Assembly: GCA_029932755.1 (NCBI GenBank)
Contig: JAOZPK010000054.1
Coordinates: 1 to 14,189, forward strand
Source: Candidatus Cloacimonadota bacterium
GTDB lineage: Bacteria; Cloacimonadota; Cloacimonadia; Cloacimonadales; TCS61
Direction: 5' to 3'
DNA length: 14,189 bases
Shown piece after piece: positions 1-6,612 of the stretch (position 1 is the stretch's first letter; every line of letters starts with the position of its first letter). The notes below the pieces were generated by a model that worked only from the letters and a program-made list of their open reading frames with translations, ran no database searches and was not told the origin of the DNA. The translations under genes were made by a program, and so were the position numbers.

Positions 1-35
1 ATCAACCCATTTCTGATATCAGATGTTCCTACCAT
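1..35 (-). CDS. efp: Probable elongation factor P, N-terminal fragment (runs off the left edge)
   Basis: The minus strand has an ATG at 35-33 preceded by a purine-rich Shine-Dalgarno (AGGGAG, about 5 nt upstream). The 11 readable codons give MVGTSDIRNGL. This matches the usual opening of bacterial EF-P (a short lead, then T-S/A-D-F/I-R-N/K-G-L/M before the first beta strand). EF-P relieves ribosome stalling at polyproline stretches. The gene is co-directional with comF but separated from it by a 200-bp A/T-rich gap (36-235). That gap has a T9 run on the minus strand at 113-105 but no convincing hairpin or -35/-10 pair. Only 11 residues are visible, so the name is a motif-level inference; the start codon itself is well supported. 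Confidence 0.62.
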   Translation of the reverse strand, partial: MVGTSDIRNGL

Positions 36-235
36 ACTCTCTCCCTAACCATTTTTTAAACCGATCACAATATAATAATCTAACTATATACAATCGAGAA
101 AGTTAAAAAAAAATGTCAGGTAATTATGGCAAGAAAAATTTATGTGGAATAGGATAAAGAAATAATTAATAAACAATTTTAAGGGATTTGAATTGATAAT
201 AATATTATAACATCTTCTATCTCTATTTTAATAAG

Positions 236-934
236 CTACAAAGCTCTTGCAATTGTTAAAACATAAACCTTATTTACTTGTTTTTCCTTTAAGGCTATGG
301 TAATAGAATTAGCTGTAGCACCGGTTGTAAATACATCATCCACTAACAATATATTTTTTCCCTTGATATCATATTTAATATTAATGGCAAAAGCAAGTGA
401 TACATTTTTCTTTCTCTGGTCTTTATTCAATTTAGTTTGAGTTTCTGTAAATTTCTTTCTCTTAATTAGTTTAGGAAGGTGCTTCCAATTCAAATTTTTA
501 GAAATCTCACGAGCAAGATATTCTGCTTGATTAAATCCGCGGGAGCGCTTTTTTACTTTATGAAGTGGAACTGGAACAATATAATCAATATGATCAAATG
601 GTTGAAATCGTTCAATATATTCTTGTGCTTTCATTCCCATAAATTTTGCGATCTGCGTCATTTCGTTATATTTGAATTCATGTATCATATTTTGCACGAC
701 TTTATTAAACATGAAAACCGAACGAGCTTTATCAAATTGAAATTCATTGATCCGACAAACATTACATTCTCCTGTGGTTTTTGGTGCACCACAAATGATA
801 CAGATATTCTCTAAAAACTTAAGTGAATTATTACAATTTGAACAAATAAATTGTTCATTTTCTAAAAGACGTTCGTCGCAATTCAAACATGTTTTTGGAA
901 AAAAAAGTCTAATAAATGTTTGCAGAATATTCAT
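236..934 (-). CDS. comF: ComF family phosphoribosyltransferase-like protein
   Basis: This is a ComF/GntX-type protein, a family linked to DNA uptake and transformation in some bacteria; its biochemical role is not settled. Counting from an in-frame ATG at 952, four CxxC pairs (C22/C25, C37/C40, C51/C54, C63/C66) form an N-terminal zinc-ribbon-like region. A type I PRTase domain follows, with the PRPP-binding loop VDDVFTTGAT at about 204-213. Length is typical of the family. I prefer the ATG at 934 because it leaves about 15 residues before the first cysteine, as is usual, and lies 1 nt after the stop codon of the upstream gene (TAA-T-ATG). The ATG at 952 would overlap that gene by 17 nt and cannot be excluded; neither has a strong Shine-Dalgarno. 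It is probably co-transcribed with the unrecognised gene upstream. The stop is TAG at 238-236. Confidence 0.93.
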   Translation of the reverse strand: MNILQTFIRLFFPKTCLNCDERLLENEQFICSNCNNSLKFLENICIICGAPKTTGECNVCRINEFQFDKARSVFMFNKVVQNMIHEFKYNEMTQIAKFMGMKAQEYIERFQPFDHIDYIVPVPLHKVKKRSRGFNQAEYLAREISKNLNWKHLPKLIKRKKFTETQTKLNKDQRKKNVSLAFAINIKYDIKGKNILLVDDVFTTGATANSITIALKEKQVNKVYVLTIARAL

Positions 935-935
935 A

Positions 936-1631
936 TTATTCCAGTACCCCATCTGTCTCGTTTTCTACCTTACTTTTCTTCTTAGGTTTTACGGCAAATC
1001 CTAGTTGAACCAAGTAGGGTTCATCCGTATCCCATGTCATTAATGCCCATGAATATAATGTCCGCAATTTCTTAGAATCTTCCTTGAAAATCTCAACTTG
1101 TTTTTTTACTGCTTCCGAAGAAGTTGATTTGCCATTTGAATGAACTTTCTCAAATTTTGTTTCAGATCTTTCATATAATGTTTCAAGTTTTATAATAAAA
1201 TCTTCCGGTATAAGATCGGGTTCATTATGCTCTTTTTGTTTAGTAAATGCCTTTAGCATTTTCTTAATTGTATAAATTTTTTCCTGTCTGTTTCTGGGAA
1301 ATTTTGTGTCGATCCCATATTGATGTAATATCTTTTTATTTTCAAAATATTTGTTATAGATTAAACGTTTACAACGTAGATAATACTTGAAAGTTATTTC
1401 ATCAATTTCTTTTAGTTCCAGATAAATATTATTAGATTTATTCTTTTTTTCTTCAACTTTTTTTTGGATATTTTGCCATCGACCCGGAGCAGTCATTCCC
1501 CAATCAAGTAACTCTTTTGAAAGTGATAAATGTCCCGACCAATCGAGTATATAATTTTTTATTATCTTCAGTCTTTCAGTACGAAGTGAGTAGGTGTCAT
1601 TTGTAAAATAATTATCTTTGAATATTGGCAT
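936..1631 (-). CDS. Unrecognised lysine-rich 231-aa protein
   Basis: I do not recognise this family. It is a real gene by context: it has a strong Shine-Dalgarno (AAGGAG about 5 nt before the ATG at 1631), a good promoter upstream and abuts comF. The product is soluble-looking, with no signal peptide or membrane segment, rich in Lys/Glu and probably mostly helical. A W-rich stretch (ILDWSGHLSL, then LLDWGMTAPGRW) lies at about residues 28-52. A Lys-rich middle follows, then a C-terminal segment with further Trp residues (YSWALMTWDTDEPYL, about 192-206) and a charged tail (KPKKKSK). Sharing a promoter with comF might suggest a nucleic-acid-linked role, but nothing in the sequence shows it. It is also the first gene after a promoter with nested palindromes, so it may be individually regulated. 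Confidence 0.78.
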   Translation of the reverse strand: MPIFKDNYFTNDTYSLRTERLKIIKNYILDWSGHLSLSKELLDWGMTAPGRWQNIQKKVEEKKNKSNNIYLELKEIDEITFKYYLRCKRLIYNKYFENKKILHQYGIDTKFPRNRQEKIYTIKKMLKAFTKQKEHNEPDLIPEDFIIKLETLYERSETKFEKVHSNGKSTSSEAVKKQVEIFKEDSKKLRTLYSWALMTWDTDEPYLVQLGFAVKPKKKSKVENETDGVLE

Positions 1632-1694
1632 GATCTCTCCTTAAGTCACTACATTATCCTTATAGTGCAATCCATTTAATCTTTGAGTACATTC

Positions 1695-1727
1695 ACGTGT
1701 CCTTTATAAGGATGAGTGTGTACACGT
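1695..1727. promoter_or_regulatory. Nested palindromes over the promoter (operator-like)
   Basis: Three symmetric elements overlap the promoter. TCCTT-TAT-AAGGA (1700-1712) is a perfect 5-bp inverted repeat centred on the -10. GTGTACAC (1718-1725) is a perfect palindrome just inside the -35. ACGTGT (1695-1700) and ACACGT (1722-1727) form an outer inverted repeat enclosing the -10. Most of this lies upstream of the expected transcription start, so a DNA-level operator is more likely than an RNA hairpin. The cognate regulator is unknown. Confidence 0.4.
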
Positions 1728-1730
1728 CAA
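1703..1730 (-). promoter_or_regulatory. Sigma-70-type promoter for the 231-aa gene and comF
   Basis: Read on the minus strand, TTGACG (1730-1725) and TATAAA (1708-1703) are separated by 16 bp, close to the sigma-70 consensus. Transcription would begin near 1696, giving a leader of about 65 nt before the ATG at 1631. It is the best -35/-10 pair I found in the window, and it sits in the only sizeable gap between pssA and the downstream genes. No promoter mapping is available, so the start site is inferred. Confidence 0.6.
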
Positions 1731-1764
1731 GGATAAAAAAATTGATACATGAATATGAATGAGG

Positions 1765-1781
1765 GTATTTAGCCTAAATAC
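1765..1781. repeat. Perfect 7-bp inverted repeat downstream of pssA
   Basis: GTATTTA-GCC-TAAATAC on the plus strand is a perfect 7-bp stem with a 3-nt loop. It lies 59 bp after the pssA stop and 35 bp upstream of the -35 of the next promoter. It has no T-run on either side, so it is not a textbook intrinsic terminator. It could be a weak 3' hairpin protecting the pssA transcript or an upstream operator site. Confidence 0.4.
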
Positions 1782-1839
1782 AAGAAGTTGAAGAATTTTT
1801 GATTGTAATTATAATTTGAAAATGAAATATTATGTGATT

Positions 1840-2553
1840 TTAGGAGCGTGTTTTTTTGAAAGAAAGAAATATTTGCCTGAACAAGCCATAAAGAATATAT
1901 ATTAACATCCAGATTATGAAAATAAAATAGGAAAATTTAACAGCTAAAACAATACTAATAATTGCTAAGATAATAAAGAATTTTGATTCTTTTGATAATT
2001 TCTTTCCCTTCTCAAGCGGCAGATATTCTATCTTGCTTATCATCAAAAGAGATACCATAAAAGTTGAAATTATTAATAGGTCGACGATTATTTTTGCATC
2101 TTGAAAATAGGAATTAAAAATAATAAATGAAGCAATCATTCCAGCAGCTGCCGGAATAGGCAATCCAATAAAAGGTTGTTTTTTTGAAGTGATTTTATTT
2201 TTAAGTGTGAATCTTACTAAACGGTATCCTCCACAAAAAACATAGAAAATTGATACTGCTGCACCAACAAAAGTTACATTATTCAGCAAGCCAGAATAAG
2301 CTAAAAATCCGGGAGTAACTCCAAAGGTTACAAAATCTGATAAGGTATCAAATTGAGCACCAAATTTACTTTGAGCATTCAACATCCTGGCAAATTTTCC
2401 ATCCAAAAAATCACAGATCATTGCAAAACCGATCAGCCAGGCAGCTAAAAAATAGTTGCCTAAACTTATTAAATGCAGTGCAGATAATCCTAAAATAAGA
2501 CTAAGAGCTGTGAATGAATTTGGGACAACATACTTTAATTTATTTGTATTCAT
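1840..2553 (-). CDS. pssA: CDP-diacylglycerol-serine O-phosphatidyltransferase
   Basis: PssA transfers serine onto CDP-diacylglycerol to make phosphatidylserine at the cytoplasmic membrane. The full CDP-alcohol phosphotransferase signature D-x2-D-G-x2-A-R-x8-G-x3-D-x3-D is intact: D48, D51, G52, A55, R56, G65, D69, D73. The opening (KLKYVVPNSFTALSL) is typical of PssA, and several hydrophobic membrane helices follow, ending in a basic tail. At 237 aa it is within the family range. Its ATG overlaps the stop of the upstream Psd-like gene (ATGA), which suggests translational coupling. Psd-pssA pairs are common in bacteria and archaea and support the assignment of both genes. The paired decarboxylase here looks catalytically degenerate, so the fate of phosphatidylserine in this cell is open. 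Confidence 0.95.
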   Translation of the reverse strand: MNTNKLKYVVPNSFTALSLILGLSALHLISLGNYFLAAWLIGFAMICDFLDGKFARMLNAQSKFGAQFDTLSDFVTFGVTPGFLAYSGLLNNVTFVGAAVSIFYVFCGGYRLVRFTLKNKITSKKQPFIGLPIPAAAGMIASFIIFNSYFQDAKIIVDLLIISTFMVSLLMISKIEYLPLEKGKKLSKESKFFIILAIISIVLAVKFSYFIFIIWMLIYILYGLFRQIFLSFKKTRS

Positions 2554-3065
2554 TTTACTGCCAAAATTGTTTCACCGGCTACAACTTTATCACCGACATT
2601 TAATTCAATTTTCCAGTCCTCTGGAATCCCACAAATGCAAATTCCTGAGGATGAAATTACACCAATTAATATTCCAGCAAGAGAAGGTTGTTTTTCAAAA
2701 TAATTAACTTGTTTAGATTTTATTGTTACTTCGATATTTTGTCCGGCATAACGAATATCTGCAGATTGAAAAAATCCCTTTTTTATGGTGATGGAACGAT
2801 CTTCAATTTTGGTAACTTTTCCATAAATTGGGGAAAGTGCAATTTCCGTTTTTCTTTTCGGTGGATAGTTTCTTCTAATCCTGAATTGGATTATTATAAT
2901 TATGTACCAGATAAGTCCAAAAATTGAGAGATATTTGATTTGATCAATTCCATAAATCATATTTAATACAAAACTGACAATAACTAGCAGAATTGGGGAA
3001 AAAGCAGCTTTATATTTTAGTTTTTGGATCTTGGTTAAATGTTCAACAGGAGTATATTCCGGCAT
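2550..3065 (-). CDS. Phosphatidylserine-decarboxylase-like membrane protein, probably inactive
   Basis: This 171-aa protein starts with a short cytosolic lead and two hydrophobic segments (about 22-41 and 45-61). A basic linker follows, then a C-terminal beta-rich domain resembling the short Psd family. SPIYGKV (78-84) sits where Psd has (A/S)PADG-(K/R)(V/I), and the end VGDKVVAGETILAV (157-170) matches the usual Psd C-terminus. Its position directly before pssA is also that of psd. Key parts are missing, however: the catalytic Asp is replaced (Y81), and the V-x-V-H-x-N segment with the catalytic His is absent, the only histidine being H9. The FGS(R/T) cleavage site may be represented only by SSSG (138-141). 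It may be a pseudo-enzyme or scaffold, or a lipoyl-like barrel that merely resembles Psd. Its ATG shares one base with the purB stop (TAATG). Confidence 0.7.
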   Translation of the reverse strand: MPEYTPVEHLTKIQKLKYKAAFSPILLVIVSFVLNMIYGIDQIKYLSIFGLIWYIIIIIQFRIRRNYPPKRKTEIALSPIYGKVTKIEDRSITIKKGFFQSADIRYAGQNIEVTIKSKQVNYFEKQPSLAGILIGVISSSGICICGIPEDWKIELNVGDKVVAGETILAVK

Positions 3066-4360
3066 TACAATATTCCAATTCTGTCAAAAATAAAATCGAC
3101 ATTTTTATAATATCTTTCATAGGAAAAAATATTACCTATTTCCTCTTCGGTAAGAAATTCGCGGATTTCTTCATCGGCAAGGATTAGCTCTGCAAATGGT
3201 TTTTTAGATTTCCAGCATTCCATTGCATTTCGTTGAACCAGGGTATAAGATTTTTCTCTGGAAATTCCTTTCTTGGAAAGCTCCAATAAGACAACTTGAG
3301 AGAAAACAAGACCGTTTGTTAGTTCAATATTTTGCATCATTTTTTCAGGGTAAACCAGTAAATTTTCAATAAGCGGGATCATTTTATTCAACATGTAGTT
3401 CATCAAGATAGTTGAATCGGGTAAAATAATTCGTTCAACTGAAGAATGACTAATATCCCTTTCGTGCCAGAGAGCATTATTTTCTAACGCTGCAATCGCA
3501 TTAGAACGCAGAACACGAGCCATTCCACACATACGTTCAGTAATAATTGGATTACGTTTATGCGGCATTGCTGATGATCCTTTTTGTCCTTTGGAGAAAT
3601 TCTCTTCTACTTCAAGAACCTCAGTTCTCTGCAGATGGCGGATCTCCATTGATATTTTTTCTATTGTTGATCCAATAATAGCAAGAGTGTTCATAAATTC
3701 AGAAATTCTATCTCTCTGGATAATTTGTGTAGATATATTTACCGGATTAAGATCAAGATATTTACAGGCAATCTCTTCAATTTCGGGAGAAAGATGAGCA
3801 TAGTTTCCAACAGCACCGGAAATTTGTCCCACCGAAACAATAGCAATTGCATTTTCCATTCGGGAAATATTCCTCTGCATCTCATCATACCAAAGTGCAT
3901 ATTTCAGACCGTATGTAGTAGGTTCTGCATGAATACCGTGAGATCTTCCTATGCAAAGTGTATTTTTGTATTCACGAGCTTTCATTTTAAGGATCTCAGA
4001 AAATTTCTGTAAATCACGTAGAATAAGTTCACCAGCTTGTTTAAGTTGGATCGAGGAAGCTGTATCAAGTACATCAGAAGAGGTCATTCCAAAATGTATC
4101 CAGCGTGATGACGGACCGACATATTCTGCGATATTTGTAAGAAAAGCGATCACATCATGATGCGTGATCTCTTCGATCTCAGCAATTCTCTCAACATCAA
4201 AGTCAGCTTTTTCTACTATCACATCAAGATCTTCATTAGAGATTATTCCCAGCTCATTCATTGCTCTGCAGGCTGCAATCTCTACATCCAGCATACACTG
4301 AAAACGATTCTGCAAATCCCAGATCTTGGTCATTTCTTTTCGTGAATATCTATCAATCAT
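3065..4360 (-). CDS. purB: Adenylosuccinate lyase
   Basis: PurB removes fumarate in two purine steps: SAICAR to AICAR and adenylosuccinate to AMP. It belongs to the fumarase/aspartase superfamily and works as a homotetramer in the cytosol. At 431 aa it has the usual bacterial length. Visible motifs are H67-H68 (THHDV), the TSSD loop (93-96), H141 in GRSHGIHAEP (the general acid of the family), and the signature loop GSSAMPHKRNP (261-271) with the catalytic serine. The ATG at 4360 has GAGG about 7 nt upstream. No other purine genes are nearby. It leads straight into the Psd-like gene and pssA through a TAATG overlap, so it shares an operon with phospholipid genes, and 40 bp separate it from the lipoprotein gene upstream. 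Confidence 0.97.
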   Translation of the reverse strand: MIDRYSRKEMTKIWDLQNRFQCMLDVEIAACRAMNELGIISNEDLDVIVEKADFDVERIAEIEEITHHDVIAFLTNIAEYVGPSSRWIHFGMTSSDVLDTASSIQLKQAGELILRDLQKFSEILKMKAREYKNTLCIGRSHGIHAEPTTYGLKYALWYDEMQRNISRMENAIAIVSVGQISGAVGNYAHLSPEIEEIACKYLDLNPVNISTQIIQRDRISEFMNTLAIIGSTIEKISMEIRHLQRTEVLEVEENFSKGQKGSSAMPHKRNPIITERMCGMARVLRSNAIAALENNALWHERDISHSSVERIILPDSTILMNYMLNKMIPLIENLLVYPEKMMQNIELTNGLVFSQVVLLELSKKGISREKSYTLVQRNAMECWKSKKPFAELILADEEIREFLTEEEIGNIFSYERYYKNVDFIFDRIGIL

Positions 4361-4400
4361 AACTTACCTCAAAACTACTTTCTTAATAATTGGCAGTTTG

Positions 4401-5027
4401 CTATTTCAATCTATTTATTTCTTCATTTAAGTGTGTAATTTTGTCAATTTGAATATTAAAAACTCCATTTTTCTCTTTTTGAGACGTAATCAAATTCAGG
4501 TCTTGTAAATAATTGAAGGTTATCTTTGAAGAGCTATTACTATTGCTGATCTCAATGATCTTCATATCATCAGAAAAAATAATTATAACATCATCTATTG
4601 TAATCTTATGATTCATAATTATTTTATCTTTCATTGCAAACAAGTCTGTTGATTGAAAAAAAAATGATAAATCAATTTCTTCTTTGCTTTCTGGTTTGAA
4701 TTGCTCTATTTGCTGATCTGGAGTGCGAATCGTCAAAACAGAATCGTAATAAACAGAAATAAATGGTGTCGGTTGCATTCCGAATATTCCTGAATCATAA
4801 ATATCGATCCTAATTGCAGAACTGTTTTTCTTAATTGTTATATTTTTCCTAAAGACAAAATTTTTATAATTAGCTTCGATAATACCATCGATTCGGATAT
4901 TTTCCCAGAATTTGAGATGTGTAATAAGTAATTTTTCTTTATCTTCTTCTACAGGCTTTAGTAAAAATGCACAATTTGTAACGAAAAATAATAATATAAT
5001 TAAAAGAAAAAACTTATTCAGTTTCAT
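4401..5027 (-). CDS. Small outer-membrane-type lipoprotein, possibly LolA/LolB-like fold
   Basis: The N-terminus has a positive lead (MKLNK), a hydrophobic core and the lipobox-like VTNC with the modifiable Cys at residue 19. Asn just before the Cys is unusual but tolerated in some lipoproteins. The mature 190 residues look like alternating beta strands (IRIDGIIEANY, FVFRKNITIKK, ISVYYDSVLTIRTPD, KITIDDVIIIF), reminiscent of the LolA/LolB or DUF4292-type half-barrel of lipoprotein-handling proteins. No residue proves that, so I leave it unnamed. The ATG lies 14 nt inside the end of lgt in another frame, so the lipoprotein is probably translated together with the enzyme that lipidates it. Its Shine-Dalgarno is weak, consistent with coupling. 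Confidence 0.75.
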   Translation of the reverse strand: MKLNKFFLLIILLFFVTNCAFLLKPVEEDKEKLLITHLKFWENIRIDGIIEANYKNFVFRKNITIKKNSSAIRIDIYDSGIFGMQPTPFISVYYDSVLTIRTPDQQIEQFKPESKEEIDLSFFFQSTDLFAMKDKIIMNHKITIDDVIIIFSDDMKIIEISNSNSSSKITFNYLQDLNLITSQKEKNGVFNIQIDKITHLNEEINRLK

Positions 5028-5808
5028 TTTTATTAACTCGAAAAATTAAACCGATGCCGATCAAACTTGAAATAATCATTAAAGAACTCAATATTTGTCC
5101 CATTGTCATGAAGCCAATAAGATGCCCTAATTGTGCATCAGGCTGACGTACAAATTCAACCAAGGTTCTGAAAAGTCCATATAATCCGATCCAAGTCCAA
5201 AAAACTATTCCCGGTCTTTTGACTTTTCGGAACATAATATAGGTAATTGTAAATAATAAGATACCTTCTAAAAAAGCTTCATAAAGTTGTGAAGGATGAC
5301 GTGGAAGTTGTTCTGGATCTGCTGGGAAGATCATTGCCCAAGGAACATTTGTAGCTCGTCCCCACAATTCGCCATTAATAAAATTTCCCATTCTACCCAA
5401 AAAAAGTGCAATAGAAGCAAATGGTGCTACGGGATCAGCCAATTTATAGAAATTGTAATTATGCTTTTTACAGAAGAAATAACCAAATATCAGAACTCCG
5501 ATTGCTCCACCATGAAAAGACATTCCACCTTGCCAAACAGCAAGAATTTGCAACGGATGACTTAAATAATATTGGAAATTGTAGAACAGGATATATCCAA
5601 ACCTACCGCCAATGATTACTCCAAGCATAAGATTAAAGAGAAGAGTTTCATAATCTTCCTTTTTTAATTCGATTTTCTTATGTGCATAACTTTTTTTAAC
5701 AAAAATATAGGCAATTAGAAATCCGACAATATAAAATAAGCCGTACCAGCGGATCTCGAACATTCCGAGTTTGATAATTGTTGGATTTATTTCAGGGAAT
5801 TGTAGCAT
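5014..5808 (-). CDS. lgt: Prolipoprotein diacylglyceryl transferase
   Basis: Lgt moves a diacylglyceryl group from phosphatidylglycerol to the lipobox cysteine of prolipoproteins, the first step of lipoprotein maturation in the inner membrane. At 264 aa it has the normal length with about seven hydrophobic segments. Diagnostic motifs are present: GGMSFHGG (94-101, H99), the Lgt signature GRMGNFINGELWGR (138-151, with R139 and N142), HPSQLYEA (171-178), and FRTLVEFVRQPD (213-224) with the conserved C-terminal arginines. The ATG at 5808 lies 9 bp after etfB, with no obvious Shine-Dalgarno. Its end overlaps the start of the next lipoprotein gene by 14 nt. Confidence 0.97.
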   Translation of the reverse strand: MLQFPEINPTIIKLGMFEIRWYGLFYIVGFLIAYIFVKKSYAHKKIELKKEDYETLLFNLMLGVIIGGRFGYILFYNFQYYLSHPLQILAVWQGGMSFHGGAIGVLIFGYFFCKKHNYNFYKLADPVAPFASIALFLGRMGNFINGELWGRATNVPWAMIFPADPEQLPRHPSQLYEAFLEGILLFTITYIMFRKVKRPGIVFWTWIGLYGLFRTLVEFVRQPDAQLGHLIGFMTMGQILSSLMIISSLIGIGLIFRVNKNETE

Positions 5809-5817
5809 TTATGATAT

Positions 5818-6600
5818 CTATTTCCCAAGTTCTTTTAGTTTATTATAAAGTATTTCCACAAGTTTTTCTGAAGGAAGCTCATATTTTTCTCCATCTTTTT
5901 GCAGATCAGGTGAGAATATTTTGATAACCTGAGTGGGAGAACCATTTAAACCAATTTTTTCCTCATCTAAATCCAAATTTTCAGCCGTCATTGTTTTCAA
6001 TTCAGTTTTCTTGGCATTTCTCTTCCCACGAAGAGAGGGAAGACGAGGTTCATTGATCTCTTTCACAACAGTTATAGCAGCCGGAAGTGGCATATCCAAT
6101 CTATCGTAACCATCTTCCATAAGTCTTTGCAAAATCACTCTATTATCTTTAATTTCTTCGATCTTTTTCACAAAGCCGGTTTGTGGAATTCCGAGATGTG
6201 TAGCAACACCAGGTCCAACCTGAGCAGTATCACCATCAATTGCCTGCTGTCCAAAAAGAATAATATCATATTCATCAATTTTTTTAATAGCTTCAGCCAA
6301 TGTAAGACTTGTAGCCCATGTATCAGCTCCGGCAAATTTACGATCTGTAAGAAGTAAAATTTCATCAACGCCAATTGCCACAGATTCGCGGAGAGCTGAT
6401 TCTACTTGTGGAGGTCCCATACTTATTGCTGTAACCTTGCCGCCATATTGTTCTTTCAATCTTATAGCTTCTTCAATTGCATAAAGGTCAAACGGGTTGA
6501 TAATACTTTCTACGCCTTCCCGGATCAGGGTATTTGTTTCAGGATCTATTTTAATCTCAGTTGTATCGGGAACTTGTTTGATGCAAACAATAATATTCAT
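5818..6600 (-). CDS. etfB: Electron transfer flavoprotein, beta subunit
   Basis: EtfB binds a nucleotide or flavin and, with EtfA, passes electrons between flavin dehydrogenases and quinone, NAD or ferredoxin partners in the cytosol. At 260 aa it is full length. Typical segments are KQVPDT (8-13), SMGPPQVESALRES (60-73), FAGADTWATS (89-98), GQQAIDGDTAQVGP (117-130) and the family signature region EINEPRLPSLRGKRNAKK (181-198). The FAGADTxATS style resembles clostridial, often bifurcating, ETFs, but I cannot assign the electron-bifurcating class with certainty. The Shine-Dalgarno AGGAG lies 7 nt before the ATG. The gene is unusual in having no etfA or acyl-CoA dehydrogenase beside it; it sits between a sugar aminotransferase (12-bp gap) and lgt (9-bp gap). 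Confidence 0.96.
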   Translation of the reverse strand: MNIIVCIKQVPDTTEIKIDPETNTLIREGVESIINPFDLYAIEEAIRLKEQYGGKVTAISMGPPQVESALRESVAIGVDEILLLTDRKFAGADTWATSLTLAEAIKKIDEYDIILFGQQAIDGDTAQVGPGVATHLGIPQTGFVKKIEEIKDNRVILQRLMEDGYDRLDMPLPAAITVVKEINEPRLPSLRGKRNAKKTELKTMTAENLDLDEEKIGLNGSPTQVIKIFSPDLQKDGEKYELPSEKLVEILYNKLKELGK

Positions 6601-6612
6601 TTCTTGCTCCTG

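Noticed and set aside
105..113. Terminator between comF and efp, suggested by a T9 run on the minus strand
   Set aside because: No stable stem precedes the T-run, so termination here is not supported.
479..1004. Two plus-strand open frames opposite comF
   Set aside because: They are antisense to the zinc-ribbon and PRTase coding sequence, have no ribosome site, and are A/T-driven shadows.
1765..1781. Intrinsic terminator after pssA
   Set aside because: The stem is perfect but A/T-rich and lacks a T-run on either strand.
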